Shown piece by piece: positions 58,301 to 64,000 of a stretch of 64,000 nt of DNA. The notes beneath the pieces were generated by a model. That model was not told where the DNA came from. It did not search any database and worked only from the letters and a program-made list of their open reading frames with translations. Source of the stretch: Symsagittifera roscoffensis (lineage: Eukaryota > Xenacoelomorpha > Acoela > Convolutidae); the NCBI RefSeq assembly GCF_963678635.1, contig NC_087070.1:14759840-14823839 (forward strand). Direction: 5' to 3'. The translations under genes were made by a program, and so were the position numbers. Within the stretch, counting starts at the first letter, position 1, and each line of letters opens with the position of its first letter.

Positions 58301-61300
58301 GCCGAGATAAAGATCCTGTCAAGGGAGGACCCGGTCCCCTTGGATTTGTTGCTGCGCTCGAACCTGGTCCAGCAAGAACTCTCTCGCATGAATATAAACA
58401 GCCTCTCATTATTGGATAAAACGGTGCAAGTCACACCACAAGTGATGCGGATACTGGGTGGATTGTTAGAAAGAGAAGTGACCAGAGATGACCCCGAGTG
58501 GACAGCAGCAGTGGCATCGCTAACAGTCAGTGAGAAAGTGAAGATCATGCCGTCCAGACAACAGCACGAAGAGAACAAGAGGGATTGTAGGACAATAGTT
58601 CAGCAACTAGTATCCTCAATACCCCAGGAGATTTTAACCAGTACTTCTTACGGACAGAAAGGACGGGAGAGCGGCAAGCAAAAGAAAACTGTCACCTTTG
58701 TAGACCGGGAAAAAGAGGGTGAAGAGGTAGAACAAAATCTGCTGCAAGACTATTTGTCCGGGGAGAAGGACGAGGAGAAAAACCAGCGATCACAAGATCA
58801 ACACCCGGGACAAGGAAATTTGTCCGGGGAGTCCGAGATAGACGAAAAAATTCCTGATGAGAAACAGGACCTAGAGAACAAAGTTTTGTCCGGGGAGTTC
58901 AGATGGATGCGAAGGAAATACGGACATGATCTGGAGGAGCGTGCAGTCTCCAGCACAACACCTTCGACGGATGATAAGTCAGAAAGCTCGAGAATGAACA
59001 CCTATTCAGACAGGGATTCGACCTCGGGATCAGAACTGTCAGAACTGGCGATACACACGCTACTAGTGGAAACTCGGGCGAGAAACCTGGACAGAGAGGT
59101 GTACCAGGATCCTGACAGTGATCGCTACCTAATACCAAGCGAAAGAGTCTTTGACAACGCAGCGGATGACTTAGAAACGATAGCGGTATCGAAACGTTCG
59201 ATAAGCCTGTTGCCGCAGAAAGAGGTAGTCAGGACTGATCTTCAGCCGTTTCAACAAGAAACACAACCGTTGGCGAAGATTTGGTGCGTTAAGATGGAAG
59301 AAGACACACATCAGCCCAACGAGCTGAACAGTCAGATGAGAGTCATGAAGACGTACTTGAAGGCGAGATACAGACTCTCGGACCTTCTAAGGGCGCAGAG
59401 AAATGATCGCATGACAAGCAACCTAAAAAGGTGGATAGAAAACGGTGCACCTGACAAAGGTGACCTGGAAGAAGACAGCTATAGGATCCTGAGACAATAC
59501 TTCATGCAGAAGGAGGGGAGATTATATCTGAACAAGGACGGGATCGTGGCTTGCAGGAGAAGAGAAGAAGACAAGGTCTTATACAAATATAACGCGATAG
59601 TGTTGCCGCAACTCTATCAGACAGAACTATTATTCAGGTCGCATGATCAGATGGGCCATCAAGGGATCGACAAAGTGTATCAGAGGATCTTGAAGCGCTT
59701 TGAGTGGCCTGGGATGAAAAAGGCATGCGAGAAATGGGTGACAGCATGTCTGTCATGCCAACAGGTCAAGGATCCTAGGAAGTTGCGATTTCCTTTACAA
59801 ACAATTGAGTCGTCTGAATTCAACGAGGTGGTGCAGATAGATCACCAGAAGATATACATGACAGACAGCGGTTACAACCAGGTCTTGGTCATGATAGATC
59901 ACTTCACGAAGTATGCAGAGGCCGTGCCCTGCATAACTGCCTCGGCGGAAGAGACATGCGACCACCTGATCAATACGTGGATAGCAAGACACGGATGTCC
60001 AATGACGTTTCAATCGGACAATGGAACGGCTTTCGTAGGCGAGCTTACGAAAGAGCTTATGAGACGGTCACAAGTCGCTCAGGCTCACTCCACGACATAC
60101 CACCCTCAGACGAATGGCTTAGTGGAAAGACAGAATAGGACGTTAGTATCGATGCTGAGAGTATACTGTTCCAGGTATATGACCGATTGGGACAGATACC
60201 TTCCACAGGTGATGGGAGCTTATAATAGCACGCAACACTCCGCCACTGGAGTCAGTCCACACATGATGCTGACGGGACACGAGAAGTCTTTACCCTTGAC
60301 ATTCTTCTACCCAGAATATGAGGGGAAGAAAACATCTCCACAGGTTTACGTGAGGGATGTGATCAGACGTCAACAGGAGTTGAACGATCTGTGTAGACGA
60401 AATACTCAGCAAGCACAGGCAAGGCAGAGGAAAAGATTCGACAAGAAAGCAGCTGGTGCAAAGGCTTACTCGGTGGGAGACTACGTATGGGTATTTCAGA
60501 ACGTTATACCACCGAAAGGGACAAAGAAGCTTCTGAAGAAGTGGAGGGGACCCTTCATGATTACAGAGGTGCACCAAGAGGGACGCTTTTATAGACTGAG
60601 TACTGGCCGAGCCGCCCACTACGAGAACATCAAGCCACACAATCCATCGACAGAAGACTGGTGTATACCTGCAGACATGGAAGAAGGGGATTATCTAATG
60701 ATGGATCCTGCTTGTGAGGTCAATGAAAAAGGCACCAGGGAGAAGAACGATGGAAACGAAGTCGTAGAGGAAGGTACGGATACACCATTGGACCTGGATC
60801 CCAACGAACAGATCGAAGCAGACGATGAAAACTTGCCATACGCAGAGGAAGATTGGCAGGATTCCGAACAGACAGAGATTCCCAAGAACATGGAACCAGA
60901 TCTTCCGTTCACGATGCAGACTCGTCAGAAAGACGGGATGAGACCAAGAAAGAAATACAATCCTTACGGTGACGACTTTGTAGTGGATAGGATAGATCTA
61001 AAGAAAATAGTGGAGGAAGTAGTGGGTTTAGAGGAAATAACCGTGTCACAAGACATTGACATAGTCGATGATCACAACGATGAGTGGGTTGATGACTGGT
61101 CGAAACCCGAAGTAGAGTTCGACGATGAGCAACAGCAGTCAAATGAACAAGACCTGACGAACCTGCGTGTCTTAGAGTGGCTGAACGAAATGACATCAGA
61201 CCCTGAAAAGACCAGCGTTACGATTCAAGACGTAGATCGCGAAAGCGCGAAATACATTAAGACCGAACGAGATGATCCTTCCTGGGCTGCCCAGGAAGGA

Positions 61301-61996
61301 CAACTTCTCATTCCAGCTTCTAATCTTGACTTAATACCCGGTATGCGATCGACGGGGACGCCGATGGATATTTTTGTCCGGGGAGTGGGGGTAGGACTTA
61401 CCCACACTGAAAACTTGATAATAAAAAAATTGAGAATAGCAAGAGAAACAGGAGACTTAGAAGCAGAAACAGGTGAAGAACCTAAGAAACCTGACATAGG
61501 CAGGGTAGTTGAGTCATATTTTAATTTACCAAATGAATATTCTAGTAACATAATACTAACAGACAGTGATTTCATACTCACAAACAGAACATGTGCGGTA
61601 GCTATCACCGCAGACATGAGTTTTAGGACGGCGCTAGCGGCAGATTTTAAGAGGGAATATAAAAACGTGGAATTCCTTTGGAAGCAAAGACCAGGGATAG
61701 GGGGCGTAGCAGCCTTACCCCCGGCGGTGTCGCAAATACCGGGAAAGTACTTATGCTTCCTGGTAACGAGGGCGACAGAGAAGCAACACGTGGACCCAGA
61801 AAATCTAGTCTTGTCTTTGACGAGGCTGAGGGACTTCCTTGTGGAAATGGACGTGAAGGAGCTTTCGCTTCCAGTGTACGATCCAAATAGAGGAAGACTG
61901 CATCCTCGGGAATTGTACGCGCTTGTACACGTGATATTCTCTGATACGAACATACAAGTGTATCTAAATAGGAAATATTACTTAAGTATAGGCTGA
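55280..61996 (+). CDS. pol: Pol polyprotein: protease, RT, RNase H, integrase, macro-like C-terminus
   Basis: About 2,237 aa, numbered from 55,283. Aspartic protease DTG at 197 (GLLDTGAVVS). RT about 550-800, with RFCCDFRYLNA, FFTTLDLGSAFWQ, MPFGLCNA and catalytic YVDD at 682-685. RNase H starts at about 828 (VLDTDAS, D830) and ends with ADSLSKK near 950. A long charged linker of about 490 residues follows. Integrase has an HHCC finger from H1454 (CLSCQQ), catalytic D1520, D1579 and E1615 (DD35E) and a GPY/F module (WRGPFMITEV) near 1755. Then an acidic tail and a macro-domain-like segment at 2074-2237. The frame is +1 relative to gag and open from 55,280; the first ATG is 55,373, overlapping the gag stop. 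Pol is therefore made either by +1 frameshifting or by re-initiation. No internal stops. Confidence 0.95.
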   Translation, partial: NLNWKKEKLQEQLNTFEATEFEETKTPSSLDMKLKVISGKRFGMAPQGKKIQSIISVAGHQVIRNLSEPSEFTLMHLDTYADYLRQVEPRTESRAVRALLTTGGPRMKKLHGRYLEVYGPYQIMLNVDGISIYTRTYITTDDDQMGQIYLGEEELKVRRIGHDAMMEQDAVHIGYEADVTAHLLDTNGTKIGVTGLLDTGAVVSVMPIKTWERMGFTREDLIPTNLRLAAANRGAIYVAGRTPVTVLHMGGRNLWMSFLVVENLDDADQFILGRDFVRNFDVMIDLNNGLIRIRNPDRKYVKRPINRIITDENKVPVFLNRKVKLQPGQAVVAIFRMRNLNSLSDSKQVCLVPNPNSQSSVILGRSFSVTRNGLCVSVLLNKLDTTVSIQRGKKLGYALPMRTDYEETENWKKYSVKDCPYHANKDKILKRIDELKSIRKLFSMKSETDDGLSSCSNFPERPSSCELDSHKPVLPEIEHLKGKIGEGDFEKLRDLLDRNAEVFSKHKADIGCCNFVEHEIELEEGAVPHREGARRMTPHKSEACRAEIEMLLEYDMIEPSKSPWACGVVMAKKKGGQLRFCCDFRYLNAVTIKDAYPIPRIDESLSKLGDAKFFTTLDLGSAFWQVPLRKKDREKTGFACELGLYQWKRMPFGLCNATATFQRLMAQALTGVTKKYGNLLMCYVDDVVIATPTLEDHIDRLDEVFGCMKRAGLKCKPSKCEILRDSIKYLGRMVDRHGVRPDPEAVEAVLTWKAPRTDTQLMSFLGFANYYREFIKGYADKVYPMQKLMRNKGKKFEWNDEAQVAFENIKRELCEAPVLGMPTEKGMYVLDTDASVVAISGILHQEQEWNGRTVLRPIAYGSKVLSDTEMKYGAPKAEMFAVVTFVEKYRAYLGSAPFKLRVDNRALSWLKTYSMDQSYIGRWIVRLDGYHMIIEHRMRDKHQNADSLSKKTEFYERLEQKQANQAEVKEGFSFLDKETYEALPLTRWLDKSGHPIPGHPELPVEKAAEIKILSREDPVPLDLLLRSNLVQQELSRMNINSLSLLDKTVQVTPQVMRILGGLLEREVTRDDPEWTAAVASLTVSEKVKIMPSRQQHEENKRDCRTIVQQLVSSIPQEILTSTSYGQKGRESGKQKKTVTFVDREKEGEEVEQNLLQDYLSGEKDEEKNQRSQDQHPGQGNLSGESEIDEKIPDEKQDLENKVLSGEFRWMRRKYGHDLEERAVSSTTPSTDDKSESSRMNTYSDRDSTSGSELSELAIHTLLVETRARNLDREVYQDPDSDRYLIPSERVFDNAADDLETIAVSKRSISLLPQKEVVRTDLQPFQQETQPLAKIWCVKMEEDTHQPNELNSQMRVMKTYLKARYRLSDLLRAQRNDRMTSNLKRWIENGAPDKGDLEEDSYRILRQYFMQKEGRLYLNKDGIVACRRREEDKVLYKYNAIVLPQLYQTELLFRSHDQMGHQGIDKVYQRILKRFEWPGMKKACEKWVTACLSCQQVKDPRKLRFPLQTIESSEFNEVVQIDHQKIYMTDSGYNQVLVMIDHFTKYAEAVPCITASAEETCDHLINTWIARHGCPMTFQSDNGTAFVGELTKELMRRSQVAQAHSTTYHPQTNGLVERQNRTLVSMLRVYCSRYMTDWDRYLPQVMGAYNSTQHSATGVSPHMMLTGHEKSLPLTFFYPEYEGKKTSPQVYVRDVIRRQQELNDLCRRNTQQAQARQRKRFDKKAAGAKAYSVGDYVWVFQNVIPPKGTKKLLKKWRGPFMITEVHQEGRFYRLSTGRAAHYENIKPHNPSTEDWCIPADMEEGDYLMMDPACEVNEKGTREKNDGNEVVEEGTDTPLDLDPNEQIEADDENLPYAEEDWQDSEQTEIPKNMEPDLPFTMQTRQKDGMRPRKKYNPYGDDFVVDRIDLKKIVEEVVGLEEITVSQDIDIVDDHNDEWVDDWSKPEVEFDDEQQQSNEQDLTNLRVLEWLNEMTSDPEKTSVTIQDVDRESAKYIKTERDDPSWAAQEGQLLIPASNLDLIPGMRSTGTPMDIFVRGVGVGLTHTENLIIKKLRIARETGDLEAETGEEPKKPDIGRVVESYFNLPNEYSSNIILTDSDFILTNRTCAVAITADMSFRTALAADFKREYKNVEFLWKQRPGIGGVAALPPAVSQIPGKYLCFLVTRATEKQHVDPENLVLSLTRLRDFLVEMDVKELSLPVYDPNRGRLHPRELYALVHVIFSDTNIQVYLNRKYYLSIG
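61505..61996 (+). other. Macro-domain-like C-terminal segment of Pol (TARG1/OARD1 type), catalytic residues replaced
   Basis: Residues 2074-2237 of Pol. From about 2103 the order is AVAITADMSFRTALAADFKR, then GGVAALPP, KYLCFLVTRATEK, DPENLVLSLTRLRDFLVEMD, KELSLPVYDPNRGRLHP and ALVHVIFSDTNIQVYLNRKY. This follows the secondary-structure and motif order of the small macro domains that remove ADP-ribose from protein. Known for that family (from memory): human TARG1 uses Lys84 in a L-I-T-K motif and Asp125 in a G-C-G-x-D loop. Here the aligned positions appear to be Arg (LVTR) and Gly (NRGRL), and the glycine-rich nucleotide loop is replaced by FRTALA. I infer a pseudoenzyme or divergent binder. 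Confidence 0.6.
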
Positions 61997-62411
61997 GTGA
62001 TGAGCGAGAGGGTGTTAGGCCAAAGACCAAGTTGCATGTAATATGTGACATGTGTGTTATGTTATGTTATGTTATGTTATGTTATGTGTTAGGTTATTAA
62101 GATCATGGGTAAGTAAGCGTTAGTGACCATGAACAACTAAATGACGATTTTGGGAATAGATCCAAAGTTTGGATTGTCCAATCTTAGGTCGAATTCCAAA
62201 ATTTTAGAAACCAATTGATTTTAATAAATTTTAGGATAAATATCTTTTTATCTGAACTGTCTTTAAGTAAATTTTAACGATATATATATATTAAGGTGAA
62301 ACTGACAGGTGTGACAGTCGTGATTCCTTTTCTAGATCCTGATTGATCATTTAATTGCTCACTTGAGTCAAAACTTGAAATCGAAATCAAATCAAACTTG
62401 GAAAGAACAGT
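61997..62411 (+). promoter_or_regulatory. Pol-ORF3 spacer with a candidate splice acceptor
   Basis: 415 bp without a gene. A (GTTAT)n microsatellite lies at about 62,055-62,086. A donor-like GG/GTAAGTAAG is at 62,109. GTGATTCCTTTTCTAG ends at 62,335, a strong 3' splice-site-like sequence 76 bp upstream of the ORF3 ATG. An env-position ORF is usually expressed from a spliced transcript, so this is a plausible acceptor for a leader exon. Confidence 0.4.
62055..62086. repeat. (GTTAT)n pentanucleotide microsatellite
   Basis: Six consecutive GTTAT units (TGTTATGTTATGTTATGTTA and on) shortly after the pol stop codon, within the pol-ORF3 spacer. Confidence 0.9.
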
Positions 62412-64000
62412 ATGGACAATTTCAACCTGGATGAATTGATGGACCTGGCAGAGGCATATGTAGGACCGATGGTAGATGCGATCTATCGTCGGCTGATCGA
62501 ACGAGACTTCGCTCTGGAGGACCCAGAGGTGGTCATGTTGCTGACCGCCCTGATTAACATCTTGGGGCACGACAACCGTGGGGACCGCCCCACGGAAGTC
62601 CTGTTGATGGCAGCATATGGAGAAAGACGAGTACTAGACCGCCCGAACATGAGAGTGATGAGGTGGAGAAACGGGGCTCTCTCAGGGAGTGACTTGGCGA
62701 ATGAGCCTGGGTTGGGAAGTTCTAGGACTTACCAACCAGGTGAGATGCCAATGCCCTCCAAGCCCAAACCTGGGCTGACGAGAATGCATCGGGAGATGAA
62801 CAGCGAGGCGACCTCGTCTGGTTCACCACTGAGAGCAGCTGTGCCACCAAAAGGGGCGAAAGTAACACAGAAGGTTCAGACGAACCAAACCATACAAGAT
62901 CTGGACGAGATGAACGATCAGTTGAGAAGTACGAAGAAGGAGTTAGACGATATGACGAAGACCATGCTGGCGATGGAGGAAGACCGGGACATGTGGAGAA
63001 AGTTGTTTGAAGACTGCAACAAAAAGCAGGGTCAAGAGATCGAACGCTTAAGGCAGGAATACAAAGAGCGATCGGAGCAGGTGGCGTTGACGACGTCCAT
63101 TGAGAAAATGATACCTGCAAGGGATATTCCTCGTGGGCAGTCCCCGATGGAGCTCTTGACACCTCGAGAAATGAGTCAAACAACGGAGACACGGCTTCCA
63201 GCAGAGACGAACCGAGTAACAATCCCGGATCCTAGTGACACCTTGGGTGATCCCGTCGTAGAACAGACAGTGAGAAAACTGATAGAGACAGCTGGACGAT
63301 TGGTCGCTAACAAGAATGCACCAGGTTCCGGGGTGACTGCACCCTATGGAACGATTGACGATACGGGCAGAGTACAACTCTCCCAGACAGTAATCAGACA
63401 AAGGATGAGTAACGTGACACCACTCATGGGGAACTCGAGAATCCCAGAGAGGAAAGTAAGGAAGATGCCAGCGAAGAAAGTGTCTCGTGTAATAGACGTG
63501 CAGAAGAATAATCAGTTGAAGTATAATTTCACGGGAGTTCCGGAGACAGATCCGAGAGCCTGCTTCAATCGAGCTACCTGGAGCCCGGCTGTGAACCTGC
63601 AGCAACCACCACTCGGGACATCTCACCTGATATTGGGAGACAGCTTAGTCAGAGTGCTGTCGAATTTGAGGACCTCATGGGTCACCACGGTGATGGCCTT
63701 TGGAGGCGCGACGATTGCCCAATTATATCGCATGGTGGAGCTGATGAATCCAGGGAAGATACCCAATGTGATGATCTTAGTTGGGATGAATGACATCTCC
63801 AGAGGATCAGATGAGCAGGAAGCACTGTGGGAAGCAATGATGGTGTGTTTGTTTACTACTCTCTGGCAGAAGTTCAGTTGCGCGGTACTGACCGTTTGCA
63901 CGGTGCCAATGAACACAAGAAGCCTGACAGCATCAGGAAGAAGGCACAACGAGGGAGTCATGAGATGGAACAACATCTTGAGAAACCTAGCAAATCGAAA
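62412..64000 (+). CDS. Third ORF of the gypsy element: coiled coil plus GDSL/SGNH hydrolase-like domain (partial)
   Basis: Reading from ATG at 62,412 (GTATGGAC context) the frame is open for 529 codons and continues past the window edge. Residues 1-60 are acidic and helical (MDLAEAYVGPMVDAIYRRLI). About 157-225 is a coiled coil (LDEMNDQLRSTKKELDDMTK). About 230-400 is polar and basic. From about 404 comes an SGNH-like fold: HLILGDSLVRVL with the GDS nucleophile block (Ser411), VMAFGGATIAQL as the second block, and VMILVGMNDIS with the GxND block (Asn460). The catalytic His block, if present, lies outside. No signal peptide or transmembrane segment is seen, so it is not an envelope protein despite its position. 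Esterase-type ORFs are known in CR1/L2-like LINEs and Ngaro elements; in a gypsy element this is unusual as far as I know. Confidence 0.8.
   Translation, partial: MDNFNLDELMDLAEAYVGPMVDAIYRRLIERDFALEDPEVVMLLTALINILGHDNRGDRPTEVLLMAAYGERRVLDRPNMRVMRWRNGALSGSDLANEPGLGSSRTYQPGEMPMPSKPKPGLTRMHREMNSEATSSGSPLRAAVPPKGAKVTQKVQTNQTIQDLDEMNDQLRSTKKELDDMTKTMLAMEEDRDMWRKLFEDCNKKQGQEIERLRQEYKERSEQVALTTSIEKMIPARDIPRGQSPMELLTPREMSQTTETRLPAETNRVTIPDPSDTLGDPVVEQTVRKLIETAGRLVANKNAPGSGVTAPYGTIDDTGRVQLSQTVIRQRMSNVTPLMGNSRIPERKVRKMPAKKVSRVIDVQKNNQLKYNFTGVPETDPRACFNRATWSPAVNLQQPPLGTSHLILGDSLVRVLSNLRTSWVTTVMAFGGATIAQLYRMVELMNPGKIPNVMILVGMNDISRGSDEQEALWEAMMVCLFTTLWQKFSCAVLTVCTVPMNTRSLTASGRRHNEGVMRWNNILRNLANR

Larger units (their letters stand above)
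48499..64000 (+). mobile_element. Giant Ty3/gypsy LTR retrotransposon, apparently intact, right end outside the window
   Basis: At least 15.5 kb in one orientation: a long 5' region, gag, pol and a third ORF, all without internal stops. That is well above the 5-8 kb typical of the family. The tentative start (TGTGACATTCGACC) is where the non-LTR fragment ends and where the CCTTCC/TCCGGA-type motifs of the leader begin. LTR boundaries and target duplication cannot be fixed without the 3' LTR. Intact frames suggest a recent insertion. Confidence 0.85.

Noticed and set aside
61225-61953. Minus-strand 242-codon frame at the end of pol
   Set aside because: It is antisense to the open Pol frame; low-complexity Ser/Leu composition and no motif.
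62412-64000. ORF3 as an envelope glycoprotein
   Set aside because: No signal peptide, transmembrane segment, cleavage site or Cys-rich ectodomain is visible; coiled-coil and SGNH-like blocks are seen instead.

Overview
The window comes from a metazoan, probably an invertebrate. A host gene for a PUR-domain protein (Pur-alpha family) is split into at least six exons by introns full of animal-type mobile elements (hAT MITEs, a tRNA-derived SINE, a non-LTR reverse transcriptase fragment, Ty3/gypsy elements). No bacterial-style operons or rRNA are visible. I cannot name the phylum. Most of the DNA is A+T-rich and repetitive.

Layout. (1) 1-3.87 kb: decayed minus-strand Ty3/gypsy remnant with a recognisable protease region (LLDTGA), joined directly to a broken ORF that looks SGNH-hydrolase-like; RT, RNase H and integrase are deleted. 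(2) 3.87-25.35 kb: a composite repeat block. A 36-bp minisatellite and a roughly 2.2-kb spacer ('block A') alternate with arrays of a very A+T-rich satellite. The satellite monomers of about 300-385 bp form a three-monomer higher-order repeat of about 1.0 kb. A 4.8-kb piece (9,908-14,704) is tandemly duplicated as 14,705-19,910. (3) 25.35-29.7 kb: no gene seen; a TG/CG simple repeat and dispersed repeat copies. (4) 29.75-46.24 kb, minus strand: the Pur-alpha gene, assembled here exon by exon (314 codons from the first plausible ATG, three PUR repeats, one predicted GC-AG intron). Its introns hold three hAT MITE copies, a dead hAT transposon, a SINE, tRNA-like relics and copies of another dispersed repeat. 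(5) 46.4-48.5 kb: a truncated non-LTR element with a PHD-like finger and an RT N-terminal part, interrupted by a 399-bp element with perfect 37-bp inverted ends. (6) About 48.5-64 kb, plus strand: a very large, apparently intact Ty3/gypsy retrotransposon running off the right edge. It has a long leader with many copies of a TCCGGAGGGGTC motif, gag (996 aa), pol (2,237 aa) and a third ORF (at least 529 aa, still open at the edge).

The most interesting item is the large gypsy element. After protease, RT, RNase H and a DD35E integrase with GPY/F module, Pol continues into an acidic tail and a C-terminal segment resembling a TARG1/OARD1-type macro domain with its probable catalytic residues replaced. 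The third ORF sits in the env position but encodes a coiled coil followed by a GDSL/SGNH hydrolase-like domain (GDS and GMND blocks). The remnant at the left edge also carries an SGNH-like ORF, which suggests the accessory hydrolase belongs to the lineage. Gag would supply the capsid and RNA-binding chain, Pol the maturation, reverse transcription and integration activities; the roles of the macro-like and SGNH-like modules are unknown.
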